NCBI RefSeq assembly: GCF_003290125.1
Contig: NZ_QMKH01000005.1
Coordinates: forward strand, 62,001-126,000
DNA: 64,000 bases
Direction of reading: 5' to 3'
From: Microvirga flavescens
GTDB taxonomy: Bacteria > Pseudomonadota > Alphaproteobacteria > Rhizobiales > Beijerinckiaceae
Translations under genes and position numbers: made by a program
Notes under the pieces: model-generated
What the model was told of the DNA's origin: nothing
Seen by the model: only the letters and a program-made list of their open reading frames with translations
The model's database searches: none
Shown here: positions 1-8,820 of the stretch, one piece after another
Layout of the letters: each line of letters begins with the position of its first letter
How positions within the stretch are numbered: position 1 is the first letter of the stretch

Positions 1-452
1 GCCAACTGGCTCGACGGGTCGGGGGCATAGAAGAAGCCCTCATAGGCGACCGCCTGGCTGATGGCGAGATTGGTGATGCCGGCTTCGACCCGGGCCGTGC
101 GGTTGGCGAAATCGATATGCAGCACCCGGTTCATCTTGGCGATGCCGAGCACGATGGCATCCTGCTGCGGAATGGCCCCCCCGCACAGAGAGGTGCCCGC
201 CCCGCGCGGCACGACCTTGACGCCGTTCTCATGGCAAAACCGCATCACGGCCGAGACTTCCGCCGTGGTGGAAGGCAGCACAACGGCAAGCGGCATCTGG
301 CGATAGGCCGTCAGCCCGTCCGTCTCGAAGGCCCGGCGCTCGTCCTCAGTGACGATCAGCGCTTCCGGAGCGACAAGCCGGGCAAGGCCGGCCAGGATTT
401 CCTCGCGGCGCGCAAGAATGGCCTGATCCGGCTGCGGAAATGCGATTCCCAT
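1..452 (-). CDS. glcD: FAD-linked oxidase, GlcD-type (5' part only)
   Basis: Read on the minus strand from an ATG at 450-452, this gives about 150 residues starting MGIAFPQPDQ and running off the left edge. It holds the N-terminal half of a PCMH-type FAD domain. The FAD pyrophosphate loop VPRGAGTSLCGGAIPQ is visible near residue 80, and flavin-domain sequence (ARVEAGITN) follows. This pattern is typical of GlcD/D-lactate dehydrogenases, which oxidise 2-hydroxyacids such as glycolate or D-lactate. An AAGGAG Shine-Dalgarno lies 5 nt before the ATG, which fixes the start. The gene is divergent from the cytochrome c and lutABC genes, which supports a role in 2-hydroxyacid oxidation. Substrate and C-terminal half cannot be seen. 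Confidence 0.85.
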   Translation of the reverse strand, partial: MGIAFPQPDQAILARREEILAGLARLVAPEALIVTEDERRAFETDGLTAYRQMPLAVVLPSTTAEVSAVMRFCHENGVKVVPRGAGTSLCGGAIPQQDAIVLGIAKMNRVLHIDFANRTARVEAGITNLAISQAVAYEGFFYAPDPSSQL

Positions 453-594
453 GACGTCTCCTTAAGGCCCGGCCCGGCTCTTTTCCCGCGCCCGCCTCTC
501 CGACGGAGGTTCTAGCGCCTTCGCGTTGGCTTTTCCAACACTGTGGAATATCTCTAAGATAGTTTCTTCATCCAGCTTTCAGGAGCCTAGTATC

Positions 595-981
595 ATGCGT
601 CTTTTCCTCCTTTCAGCCGCCCTCGTTCTGGCAGGCTTGGGATCTGCCCAGGCGCAGGACGCAGAGGCCGGCGAGAAGGTCTTCACTCAATGCAAGGCCT
701 GTCACCAGATCGGCGAAGGGGCCAAGAACGCCGTCGGCCCGGTGCTCAACGGGATCATCGGTCGGCCCGCCGGGACTTATGAGAACTATACTTATTCCGA
801 CGCCAACAAGAACTCCCATTTGACCTGGGACGAGGCGACCTTCCGCGAATACATCCAGGACCCGCGCAAGAAGATTCCTGGGACGAAGATGATCTATGCC
901 GGGATCAAGGACGAGAAGAAGGTCAACGATCTCCTCGCCTATCTCAAGCAGTTCGATGCCTCCGGCAAGAAAGCTCCATAA
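595..981 (+). CDS. Secreted class I cytochrome c (c2/c550 type)
   Basis: 128 residues. A Sec signal peptide (MRLFLLSAALVLAGLGSAQA) is followed by a mature domain of about 108 residues. The haem-binding motif is CKACH near residue 35 and the axial methionine lies in PGTKM near residue 99, the arrangement of periplasmic mono-haem cytochrome c2. A longer open frame starts at 526, but AGGAG at 581-585, 9 nt before the ATG at 595, and the clean signal peptide fix the start here. It probably shuttles electrons in the periplasm. It lies 40 bp upstream of lutA and divergent from glcD, so it may accept electrons from 2-hydroxyacid oxidation. That link is inferred from position. Confidence 0.92.
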   Translation: MRLFLLSAALVLAGLGSAQAQDAEAGEKVFTQCKACHQIGEGAKNAVGPVLNGIIGRPAGTYENYTYSDANKNSHLTWDEATFREYIQDPRKKIPGTKMIYAGIKDEKKVNDLLAYLKQFDASGKKAP

Positions 982-1021
982 AAGCACGGCGAACCCTCCG
1001 CGACAGCCAGGAACTTCAAGA

Positions 1022-1828
1022 GTGACACAGGACTCGACCTCAAAGTCTCGGCAAGAACCCAGAGACCTCCGCATCGGCCTTTTCGTGACCTGCCTGGTCG
1101 ATCTGATGCGGCCCTCCATCGGCTTTGCTGCCGTGAAACTGCTTGAGGATGCCGGCTGCCGCGTCGAGGCGCCGTCGCAGACCTGTTGCGGACAGCCAGC
1201 TTTCAATTCCGGGGACCGTGCCACGACGCGGGCCATTGCGGAACAGGTGATCGAGGCCTTTCGTGGCTACGATTATGTGGTCGCGCCCTCGGGCTCCTGC
1301 GCGGGGATGATCAAAGCCCATTATCCGGAACTCTTCGACGACGATCCGAACTGGCGTCCCAAGGCCGAGGAGCTTGCCGCCCGCACCTATGAGCTGACGA
1401 GCTTCCTCGTCGATGTTCTCGGCGTCACGAAGGTGGGCGCTGCTTTCGAGGGCGAGGTCACCTATCACGACTCCTGCTCTGGCTTGCGCGAGCTTGGCGT
1501 CAAGAGCCAGCCGCGCACGCTTCTCTCATCCGTGCAGGGGCTCACACTTGTCGAGATGACCGACAGCGATGTCTGCTGCGGGTTCGGCGGAACCTTCGCC
1601 GTGAAGTACGGCGACATTTCCGCGGCCATCGTCGAGGCGAAGGAAAAGAACATCGAGGCGACCGGCGCGCCGACTCTTCTCGCCGGCGATCTCGGCTGCC
1701 TGATGAACATGGCGGGCAAGCTCACCCGCGACGGCAAGCCTGTCGCCGTGCGTCATGTGGCCGAAGTGCTCGCCGGCATGACGGACGAGCCGCCTATCGG
1801 CGCGGCGAAGCCGCAAGCTGCGACATGA
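1022..1828 (+). CDS. lutA: Lactate utilization protein LutA, Fe-S/CCG-domain subunit
   Basis: 268 residues from a GTG start. AGGAA at 1009-1013 gives an 8-nt spacing, and homologous sequence begins within the first 20 codons (LRIGLFVTCLVDLMRP). Longer in-frame starts would overlap the cytochrome gene. Two cysteine-rich CCG modules are visible, TCCGQPAFNSG near residue 60 and SCSGLRELG plus CCGFGGTF in the second half, the signature of LutA/YkgE and the GlpC/HdrB family. LutA is one subunit of the LutABC complex that oxidises L-lactate to pyruvate in the cytoplasm. It is followed by lutB after 10 bp, so the three genes are almost certainly one operon. Confidence 0.93.
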   Translation: MTQDSTSKSRQEPRDLRIGLFVTCLVDLMRPSIGFAAVKLLEDAGCRVEAPSQTCCGQPAFNSGDRATTRAIAEQVIEAFRGYDYVVAPSGSCAGMIKAHYPELFDDDPNWRPKAEELAARTYELTSFLVDVLGVTKVGAAFEGEVTYHDSCSGLRELGVKSQPRTLLSSVQGLTLVEMTDSDVCCGFGGTFAVKYGDISAAIVEAKEKNIEATGAPTLLAGDLGCLMNMAGKLTRDGKPVAVRHVAEVLAGMTDEPPIGAAKPQAAT

Positions 1829-1838
1829 GGACGATCCG

Positions 1839-3269
1839 ATGAGCGTTCATTCCACGTCCCCGCAATTCAAGGAGAACGCCGCGCGCGCCTTAAGCGACAC
1901 GCAACTTCAGCGCGCCTTGGGCAACGTGAAGCAGGGCTTTATCGACAAGCGCCGCAAGGCCGTCGAGAACCTGCCCGAGTTCGAGGCGTTGCGCGATTCC
2001 GCGCGGGACATCAAGAACCACACCCTTCGCCATCTCGATCTTTATCTCGAAGCCTATGAGGCGAAGGTGAAGGCCTCCGGCGGGCAGGTGCACTTTGCCC
2101 GCGATGCCGAGGAAGCGCGCGCCATCGTCCTCTCCCTCTGCCGCGAGGCGAACGCACGTACCGTCACCAAGGGCAAGTCGATGATCGCCGAGGAAATCGG
2201 CATCAACGAGCATCTGGAAGCGAACGGCGTCACACCCATCGAGACCGATCTCGGCGAGTACATCATCCAGCTCCGGCACGAATTGCCGAGCCACATCATC
2301 GCGCCGGCGGTGCATCTCAACGCAAGCCAAGTGGAGCAGGACTTCCGCCGCGTTCACAAGGACCTCGATCCGAACCGCGATCTTTCCCAACCCGTGCAGC
2401 TTCTCACCGAAGCGCGCACGGTGCTGCGCGAGCGTTTCCTCGCGGCGGATGTCGGCATCACGGGCGCGAACTTTCTCGTCGCGGAAACCGGCACCTCCGT
2501 CATCGTGACGAACGAAGGCAACGGCGATCTCACGCAGATCCTGCCGAAGACTCACATCGTTCTGGCCTCCATCGAAAAGGTAGTGCCGACGCTTGAGGAC
2601 GTGAGCCAGATCCTGCGTGTGCTCGCGCGCTCGGCGACGGGTCAGGAAATGTCGGTCTACACCACGTTCTCGACTGGCCCGCGCCGCTCCAGCGATGCGG
2701 ACGGGCCTGAGAATTATCACGTCGTCCTCATCGACAATGGCCGCTCCGCCATGCTCGGCACGAGCTTCGAGGAGATGCTGCGCTGCATCCGCTGCGGCGC
2801 GTGCATGAACCATTGCCCGATCTATCACGCCGTCGGCGGACACGCTTATGGCTGGGTGTATCCCGGCCCGATGGGCGCGGTGTTAACGCCGTCCCTGATC
2901 GGCGTCGATCAGGCCGGGCATCTGCCCAACGCCTCCACTTTCTGCGGGCGTTGCGAGAGCGTGTGCCCGGTTCGCATTCCGCTGCCCAAGCTCATGCGCC
3001 ATTGGCGCGACCGCGAGTTCGAGCACCATCTGTCGCCGGCGACATTTCGTTCGGGCCTCGCGTTCTGGGGCTTCTTCGCAAAGCGCCCCGCGCTCTACCG
3101 CCTCGTCACCCGCGCCGCGATGGCAAGCCTGGGATGGGCGGGTCGCAGCAAGGGCCGCTTCAACTGGCTCCCTCTCGCGAAGGGATGGACCAAGAGCCGT
3201 GACTTCCCGGCGCCGCAGGGCGAAACGTTCCAGGCGCGCTGGAAGCGCGAGCGCGGCAACAATGCGTAA
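1839..3269 (+). CDS. lutB: Lactate utilization iron-sulfur protein LutB
   Basis: 476 residues, the usual LutB/YkgF length. The N-terminal two thirds is the LUD domain, with the GITGANFLVAETGTSVI stretch near residue 210. Two ferredoxin-like 4Fe-4S motifs follow, CIRCGACMNHCP near residue 316 and CGRCESVCP near residue 370. A GAGGACG-type ribosome-binding site precedes the ATG. LutB carries electrons within the LutABC complex during lactate oxidation. It sits 10 bp after lutA and 12 bp before lutC. No truncation or frameshift is seen. Confidence 0.95.
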   Translation: MSVHSTSPQFKENAARALSDTQLQRALGNVKQGFIDKRRKAVENLPEFEALRDSARDIKNHTLRHLDLYLEAYEAKVKASGGQVHFARDAEEARAIVLSLCREANARTVTKGKSMIAEEIGINEHLEANGVTPIETDLGEYIIQLRHELPSHIIAPAVHLNASQVEQDFRRVHKDLDPNRDLSQPVQLLTEARTVLRERFLAADVGITGANFLVAETGTSVIVTNEGNGDLTQILPKTHIVLASIEKVVPTLEDVSQILRVLARSATGQEMSVYTTFSTGPRRSSDADGPENYHVVLIDNGRSAMLGTSFEEMLRCIRCGACMNHCPIYHAVGGHAYGWVYPGPMGAVLTPSLIGVDQAGHLPNASTFCGRCESVCPVRIPLPKLMRHWRDREFEHHLSPATFRSGLAFWGFFAKRPALYRLVTRAAMASLGWAGRSKGRFNWLPLAKGWTKSRDFPAPQGETFQARWKRERGNNA

Positions 3270-3281
3270 GAGGATGGCAGC

Positions 3282-3953
3282 ATGAGCGCCCGCGACGACA
3301 TTCTCAGCAACATCCGCCGCTCGCTCGGTGTAACAGGCCGCGAGACGATCCGCACGCAGATCGCGGAAGAACGCCTCGAGCGCGCGCCGAAGGGGCTCAT
3401 CCCCGCACGCGGGCAGGTCTCCGGCGAGGAGCGGATCGCGCTGTTCAAGGCGCAGGTTGAAAGCTCGCTTGCCACGGTGACGGAAGTTTCCTCGCCCGCC
3501 GACGTGCCGCAATCCGTCGCGTCCTTTTTGCGCGATCACAACCTGCCCGCCACCTTGCGCATGGGCGCGGACTTGCGCCTGAAGGCGATGCCCTGGGGAG
3601 AAACCTCGCTCGAAATCTCGCACGGGCCGAGTGCCGGCAAAGACCTCAACGCCGTCAGCCATGCTTATGGCGGTGTTGCCGAAACCGGTTCGCTCGTGAT
3701 GATCTCGGGGCCAGAAAACCCCTCGACGCTGAACTTCCTCCCCGACAACCACATCATCGTGGTGTCCGCCAAGGACATCGCAGGGGATTATGAGGCCGTC
3801 TGGTCGAAGGTTCGCTTCACCTTCGGCAAGGGCAGCATGCCACGCACGGTGAACTGGATCACCGGCCCCTCACGTTCGGGCGACATCGAGCAGACCCTGC
3901 TGCTGGGCGCGCACGGTCCGCGCCGGGTGCATGTCGTCATCGTACGCGACTAG
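3282..3953 (+). CDS. lutC: Lactate utilization protein LutC (LUD domain)
   Basis: 223 residues with one LUD domain. The family hallmark GGVAETGSLVMISGPENP and the conserved LNFLPDNHIIVV lie in the middle, and a C-terminal KGSMPRTVNWITGPSRSGDIEQ-like stretch ends the domain. LutC is the third subunit of the L-lactate oxidation complex and contains no cysteine clusters of its own. An AGGATGG ribosome-binding site precedes the ATG. It closes the lutABC operon, and the next gene follows after only 14 bp and may be co-transcribed. Confidence 0.94.
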   Translation: MSARDDILSNIRRSLGVTGRETIRTQIAEERLERAPKGLIPARGQVSGEERIALFKAQVESSLATVTEVSSPADVPQSVASFLRDHNLPATLRMGADLRLKAMPWGETSLEISHGPSAGKDLNAVSHAYGGVAETGSLVMISGPENPSTLNFLPDNHIIVVSAKDIAGDYEAVWSKVRFTFGKGSMPRTVNWITGPSRSGDIEQTLLLGAHGPRRVHVVIVRD

Positions 3954-3967
3954 CCTGATCGCCAAAA

Positions 3968-4531
3968 ATGTCCTCGAACTTCATCTTTCGCACCATCCGC
4001 TGGTCCGCGTGGGAAAGCGCCGAGGCCGGGATGGAGCATGTCGACGTTTCTCCGGCGGATGGCGGCATCGATTTTGCGGGTGTCGTGATCGGCCGGAAGG
4101 ATGAGACGAAATTCGCCCTCGCCTATCGCCTGCGCGTCGATTCCGAGTGGCGCCTGCGCGAAGCGCGCCTCAAGACGACGTCCGGCCATCGCCTGCACCT
4201 TGAAAGCAATGGCAAGGGAACATGGCATGTGAACGGTGCGGAACGGGCGGACCTTCAAGGCTGCATCGACATCGATATCGAAGCCTCGCCCCTCACCAAC
4301 ACATTGCCGATCCGCCGGCTCGGCCTGCAAGCGGGGGACAGCAGCGAGGTCCGCCTCTGCTACGTCACGGTGCCGGAACTCAGCGTCTCCCTCGCGCATC
4401 AGCGTTACACCGCGCTCGGCGAAAGGGCCTACCGCTTCCAGTCCCTGACAAGCGGCTTTACCGCCGACCTTCCCGTTGATGAGGACGGTTTCGTGCTCGA
4501 CTATCCGGGCCTGTTCAAGCGGCTGCCCTGA
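3968..4531 (+). CDS. Putative glycolipid-binding domain protein
   Basis: 187 residues, cytoplasmic (no signal peptide or membrane segment). The whole chain resembles the putative glycolipid-binding family (Pfam Glycolipid_bind): a WSAWESAEAGMEHV start, a central GKGTWHVNG, then the GCIDIDIEASPLTNTLPIRR-like core, and a C-terminal QRYTALGERAYRFQS. Family members are single-domain beta-rich proteins without a settled function. It starts 14 bp after lutC on the same strand and may share its transcript, although no functional link to lactate use is known. Confidence 0.75.
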   Translation: MSSNFIFRTIRWSAWESAEAGMEHVDVSPADGGIDFAGVVIGRKDETKFALAYRLRVDSEWRLREARLKTTSGHRLHLESNGKGTWHVNGAERADLQGCIDIDIEASPLTNTLPIRRLGLQAGDSSEVRLCYVTVPELSVSLAHQRYTALGERAYRFQSLTSGFTADLPVDEDGFVLDYPGLFKRLP

Positions 4532-4630
4532 CATTCCCTCACAGGCGGTCATGCCAGCGCGACATCGGGGCGCAGCAGCGGTGGCTTGGCCAAAGACAAG
4601 AAGCACATTAAGTCTATGAAAAGGCTACTG

Positions 4631-4648
4631 TTTTTAACACTTCTAAAC
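4631..4648. promoter_or_regulatory. Possible Irr-type iron-control box
   Basis: The sequence TTTTTAACACTTCTAAAC is an imperfect dyad resembling the TTTAGAA/TTCTAAA half-sites of the rhizobial iron control element. One half (TTCTAAA) is perfect and the other matches about 5 of 7 bases. It lies 8 bp before the Bfd start codon and upstream of bacterioferritin, where Irr control is expected in this order. Because the left half is weak, this is a suggestion only. Confidence 0.35.
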
Positions 4649-4655
4649 TATCCCG

Positions 4656-4895
4656 ATGATTGTCTGCTCCTGCAACGTCCTCTCGGACGGCGATGTCAAA
4701 GCCTGTCTGAACCCTGGTCCCGATTGCCCACGCACGCCGGCCCAGGTCTACCGATGCCTGGGCTGCAGTCCGCAATGCGGACGTTGCGTGCGGACGATCC
4801 GCGCGCTCATGGATGAAGCCCTCAATGCGGCCTCAGCGGAACAGCCGAGCCTGTGCACGCGCGGCTGCTGCAAACTCACGAGCGACGCCGCCTGA
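4656..4895 (+). CDS. bfd: Bacterioferritin-associated ferredoxin Bfd, [2Fe-2S]
   Basis: 79 residues. The Bfd-like [2Fe-2S] fold is shown by MIVCSCNVLSDGDV at the N terminus and YRCLGCSPQCGRCVRTI in the middle; the four ligands are expected to be Cys4, Cys6 and the later CxxxxCGxC cysteines. A C-terminal cysteine-rich tail (CTRGCC) is additional. Bfd binds bacterioferritin and passes electrons to its haem so that stored iron is reduced and released. Position 80 bp before bfr supports this. A longer open frame in another phase is a shadow. Confidence 0.88.
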   Translation: MIVCSCNVLSDGDVKACLNPGPDCPRTPAQVYRCLGCSPQCGRCVRTIRALMDEALNAASAEQPSLCTRGCCKLTSDAA

Positions 4896-4974
4896 TACGA
4901 TAAAGCATCTTGTCCGGCGAGGAGCTGTCCTGGATAATGCCGCCGCTTAAGGACGATGGACAAAAGAGGCAGCG

Positions 4975-5460
4975 ATGAAGGGCGACCCGAAGGTTATCGA
5001 TTATCTGAACCTGGGGCTTCGCAGCGAGCTGACGGCCGTCAACCAATACTGGCTGCATTTCCGCGTTCTCGACAATTGGGGCTACAAGGATCTCGCGAAG
5101 GCGTGGCGCAAGGAATCCATCGAGGAGATGCACCACGCAGATCGCTTCATCGAGCGCATTCTGTTTCTCGACGGCTTCGCCAATCTGCAGGTGCTCGATC
5201 CCTTGCGCATTGGCCAGACGGTGAAAGAGATTCTCGAATGCGACCTCGCCGCCGAATATGACGCGCGCACGCTTTATCTTGAAGCCGCCCAATACTGCGA
5301 GAGCGTCGGCGACCGTGTTTCAAAGAACCTCTTCGAGGAACTGATGGCCGATGAAGAAGGCCACATCGACTTTCTGGAAACGCAGCTCAACCTCATCGAG
5401 CAGCTCGGCGTCCAGCTCTACGCGCAGAAACATGTCGGCGGCGTGAAGGACGACCAATAA
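4975..5460 (+). CDS. bfr: Bacterioferritin
   Basis: 161 residues, the standard length. All ferroxidase-centre ligands are at their canonical positions: Glu18, Glu51, His54, Glu94, Glu127 and His130. The haem-binding Met52 is also present (EEMHHADRF). The protein forms a 24-mer that oxidises and stores iron in the cytoplasm and uses Bfd for release. An AGGCAGCG ribosome-binding site is followed closely by the ATG. It is a heme-type Bfr rather than a ferroxidase-dead subunit, since no ligand is replaced. Confidence 0.97.
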   Translation: MKGDPKVIDYLNLGLRSELTAVNQYWLHFRVLDNWGYKDLAKAWRKESIEEMHHADRFIERILFLDGFANLQVLDPLRIGQTVKEILECDLAAEYDARTLYLEAAQYCESVGDRVSKNLFEELMADEEGHIDFLETQLNLIEQLGVQLYAQKHVGGVKDDQ

Positions 5461-5517
5461 GGTCGCCGCCACGCGGCAGGCCCTCCAGTATCAATCACCG
5501 CACCCGAAAGAGATCCC

Positions 5518-6027
5518 ATGCGCACCGCATTCCCCCTTGCGTGGCTGAAGCCCGGTCTTCTGACTCTTGCGGGACTCTTTCTGCTGACAGCGCCGGCATT
5601 CGCGGCAGAGCCGAGCGCCAAGCAATTTCTTGCTTCAATCTACAAGGCCTATTCAGGCGACAATGCCAACGGCCTCGACTGGCGTTCGCCTAAAGCGTCA
5701 CGCTACTTCGATCAGAGCCTTGCACAGCTCATTCTGAAAGACATACGCGAATCCGACGGTGAAGTCGGGCGCATCGATTTCGATCCCTTCGTCGGCGGGC
5801 AGGATTTCGAGATTTCGAAACTTGACATCGCCGTGACGGAGAACGGCCTCGAGCGGGCTGAGGTCATCGCGGCGTTCAATAATTTCGGTGCGCCGATGAA
5901 GATCACCTACCAGCTTGCAAAGACAGCCAAAGGCTGGCGTATCTCCGATATCGCCTGGAAAGCAGATAAGGCGGAGGATGTCTCCGCCGAATCCTTTCGC
6001 TCGCTTTTGACGAAGCCGCTCCCTTAG
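5518..6027 (+). CDS. Secreted DUF3828-like protein
   Basis: 169 residues. A signal peptide (hydrophobic stretch LLTLAGLFLLTAPAFA, cut after AFAA near residue 30) precedes a small periplasmic domain. FLASIYKAYSG at its start and the GWRISDIAW motif near the end match DUF3828-type proteins, which resemble NTF2-like or YbjP-type lipoprotein folds. No catalytic residue can be recognised. It is convergent with the large acyl-CoA synthetase gene, leaving 15 bp between stop codons. Function unknown. Confidence 0.7.
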   Translation: MRTAFPLAWLKPGLLTLAGLFLLTAPAFAAEPSAKQFLASIYKAYSGDNANGLDWRSPKASRYFDQSLAQLILKDIRESDGEVGRIDFDPFVGGQDFEISKLDIAVTENGLERAEVIAAFNNFGAPMKITYQLAKTAKGWRISDIAWKADKAEDVSAESFRSLLTKPLP

Positions 6028-6042
6028 AGGCCGATCCAGACT

Positions 6043-8763
6043 CTATGATGGCTGCAGCGCCGTCTCATCGATGGCCGAGATTGGCAGCGTCACGATGAGA
6101 AGATCGTGGTCGTTGGGATCGTTGCGGATCGCAAAGCCGAGTTTGCGGCACATGTCGAGCATGGCGGTGTTTTCACGCAGCACCTGCCCTTCCACCTCAT
6201 GCAACCCTTCCACCTTCGCCCACTCGATCATGAGGCGCATCAGCTCCCAGCCGAGGCCGATGCCCTTGAGATCGGAACGCAGGAGAATGGCGTATTCGCC
6301 CGTCTCGTGATTGGCGTCGGCAAGAAGGCGCACCGCGCCCATCATGTCGCCGGTGGCGTTGTCGAAGGCGACGAAGGCGATGGCGCGGGCGTAATCGATC
6401 TGCGTGAGACGCGCCAGGAAGGCGTGGTTGAAATCGCGCACGGGCGCGAAGAAGCGCAGGCGCAAATCCTCCGGCGTGATCTGCTGGAAGAACCGCAGGA
6501 ACTCACCCTCATCCTCCGGGCGCACCGGACGCACGAAGATGCGCCGCCCGTCGCGCAACGAGAAGCGGCGTTCCCACTCCTTGGGATAAGACCGCACCGC
6601 GAAGCGCGGATGCCCCTTTCGTTCGTTGGGCGCAAGCGGAGCCACTACAGCGTGGGCGTCGACGGCAATCACACCGTCCTGGTCTGCCAGAAGCGGGTTG
6701 ATATCGAGTTCGCGAATTTCGGGAATGTCGGCGGCGAGCTGCGCGAGCTTTACAAGAACGAGCGCCACCGCCGTCTCGTCAGCCGCAGGCACATCGCGAT
6801 AAGCTTTCAGGATGCGCGAGACGCGCGTTCGCGCAATCAGGTCGTCCGCCAGTTTCAAGTCAAGCGGCGGCAACGCGAGCGCCTTGTCGTTGATGACTTC
6901 GACGGCGGTGCCGCCGCGCCCGAACACGATGACGGAACCGAAGGACGGATCATCGGCGAGACCGGCAATGAGTTCGCGCGCTTTGGGACGCCGGATCATC
7001 GGCTGCACGATCATGCCCGTAACCCGCGCATCCGGGCGAAGGCGCGCAGCGCGATCGAGAATGTCTGACGCCGCGCTCATCACCGCCGCTTCCGTCGTGA
7101 GATCGAGCTTGACGCCTCCGATATCCGTCTTGTGCAGAATGTCCGGTGAGAGAATCTTGAGAGCGACCGCTCCCGCCTCGGCCAGAATGGGACGGGCGGC
7201 CTCGACGGCCTCTTCCGCCGTTTTCGCAAGCGTGAGTGATGCAAAGGGAACGTCGTAGGCGCTGAGAAGTGTGTTGATCTCAAGAGGGTCTAGCCACGTT
7301 CGCCCCTCGGCAATGGCCTTCTCGACGACCGCCCGCGCGCCCACCACATCGGGCGCGAAATCGTGGGGCAGGTCGTCGGGCGTTTCCATCAGTTCGCTCT
7401 GCGCATCGCGGTAACGGACGAGTTGCAGGAAGCCGCGCACGGCATCAGCCTCGGTGGTGTAGTGCGGAATCTGTGCCGCTTCGAAAATGCGCGAGGAGGC
7501 TTCATCCTCGCTCAGCCATGCGGTGAAGACCGGCTTCTTGCGATAGCTCTTCGCGCGATCTTTCTTGACGACATCCGCAATCGCTTCCGCTGCCTGCGAT
7601 GCTCCGGCCAGCGCCATCGGCACGTTGAGAACGAGAATGGCATCGTTCTCCGGGTCCGCCAGCAGTGCCTCGAGCGCGTGTGCGAAGCGTGCGGCATCCG
7701 CATCGCCCACGATGTCGACAGGGTTCGCGTGCGACCACGATGCGGGGAGGATCGCATCGAGTTTCGTCATCGTCTCGTCGGAAATCTCGGCAAGGCGGCC
7801 GCCGAGATCAATGAGACGGTCGACTGCGAGAACGCCGATGCCGCCGCCATTGGTGAGAATGGCGAGGCGATTGCCGGGAAACGGCTTCTGCCGCCCGAGC
7901 GTTTCGGCGGCAGCGAAAAGCTGGTCGAGATCGAGCACGCGCAGCAACCCGGCGCGGCGGAAGGCGGCGTCATAAACCGCATCTTCTCCCGCAAGCGCGC
8001 CGGTATGCGTGGCAGCAGCCTTCGCGCCAAGCGCATGGCGGCCGGATTTTATGACGACGACCGGCTTGGTGCGTGCGGCGGCTCGCGCGGCGGACATGAA
8101 CTTTCGCGCATCCGTAATGGACTCGATGTAGAGAAGGATCGCGCGTGTCGCCGAGTCGGCCGCGAAGTAGTCCATGCAATCGCTGAAGTCCACGTCGACC
8201 TTGTCGCCGAGCGACACCATCGCCGAAAAGCCGATGCGGCGATGTCCCGCCCATTCGACGATAGCCCCTGCGACCGTGCCCGATTGCGAGATCAACGCAA
8301 GATCGCCGGCCTTCACGCTGCGCGAGGCAAAGCTCGCATTCAACCGTGCGCGCGGAGCGATCACGCCGATGCAATTGGGGCCGAGCAGGCGCATGCCATA
8401 CTTGCGGGCGGCGATGCGGGCGCGATCCGCGAGGCTGCCGGGGCCATAGCTCATGCCTGCGGTTGCGACGATGGCGGCGGCAGCTCCCGTGCGGCCCGCC
8501 TCATCCACGAGATCGGGCACCTTTTCCGGCGGAACGGCGATGATGACGAGATCCGGCACCTCCGGCAGGCGCGAGACTTTCTCAAAGCACGGCTTGCCGT
8601 CGATCTCCTTGTGGCGCGGATTGACCGGATAGATCGCGCCCTCGAAGCCGCCCTCCCGAAGGTTGCGCAGGAAGGTCAGCCCGACGGAACCCTCGCGCGG
8701 GCTCGCGCCGATGACGGCGACCGAGCGCGGAGACAAAAGCTTATCGAGACGATAGGTCGACAT
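6043..8763 (-). CDS. Acyl-CoA synthetase (NDP-forming)/GNAT acetyltransferase fusion, Pat-like
   Basis: 906 residues. In order: CoA-binding domain (residues about 5-100, SVAVIGASPREGSVG), succinyl-CoA-ligase-like domains (about 150-460, with the phospho-histidine segment THTGALAGEDAVYDAA), ATP-grasp domain (about 475-690, DIGGVKLDL and IVFGRGGTAVEV), and a C-terminal GNAT domain from about residue 732 (acetyl-CoA loop LKGIGLGWELM). This is the layout of PatZ/Pka protein lysine acetyltransferases, which acetylate and inactivate enzymes such as acetyl-CoA synthetase. In that group the synthetase half is often catalytically inactive. Here the His is retained, so ADP-forming acyl-CoA synthetase activity remains possible. 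Confidence 0.88.
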   Translation of the reverse strand: MSTYRLDKLLSPRSVAVIGASPREGSVGLTFLRNLREGGFEGAIYPVNPRHKEIDGKPCFEKVSRLPEVPDLVIIAVPPEKVPDLVDEAGRTGAAAAIVATAGMSYGPGSLADRARIAARKYGMRLLGPNCIGVIAPRARLNASFASRSVKAGDLALISQSGTVAGAIVEWAGHRRIGFSAMVSLGDKVDVDFSDCMDYFAADSATRAILLYIESITDARKFMSAARAAARTKPVVVIKSGRHALGAKAAATHTGALAGEDAVYDAAFRRAGLLRVLDLDQLFAAAETLGRQKPFPGNRLAILTNGGGIGVLAVDRLIDLGGRLAEISDETMTKLDAILPASWSHANPVDIVGDADAARFAHALEALLADPENDAILVLNVPMALAGASQAAEAIADVVKKDRAKSYRKKPVFTAWLSEDEASSRIFEAAQIPHYTTEADAVRGFLQLVRYRDAQSELMETPDDLPHDFAPDVVGARAVVEKAIAEGRTWLDPLEINTLLSAYDVPFASLTLAKTAEEAVEAARPILAEAGAVALKILSPDILHKTDIGGVKLDLTTEAAVMSAASDILDRAARLRPDARVTGMIVQPMIRRPKARELIAGLADDPSFGSVIVFGRGGTAVEVINDKALALPPLDLKLADDLIARTRVSRILKAYRDVPAADETAVALVLVKLAQLAADIPEIRELDINPLLADQDGVIAVDAHAVVAPLAPNERKGHPRFAVRSYPKEWERRFSLRDGRRIFVRPVRPEDEGEFLRFFQQITPEDLRLRFFAPVRDFNHAFLARLTQIDYARAIAFVAFDNATGDMMGAVRLLADANHETGEYAILLRSDLKGIGLGWELMRLMIEWAKVEGLHEVEGQVLRENTAMLDMCRKLGFAIRNDPNDHDLLIVTLPISAIDETALQPS

Positions 8764-8820
8764 GGGGTTCCTTCGGTGTCGTGCGCAAATTCGAGCACAA
8801 ACACAGCAAAGGTCAAACTC

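Noticed and set aside
61-515. Plus-strand frames over the left edge
   Set aside because: They are antisense to the GlcD-type gene and give Arg/Pro-rich sequence without family character or ribosome-binding sites.
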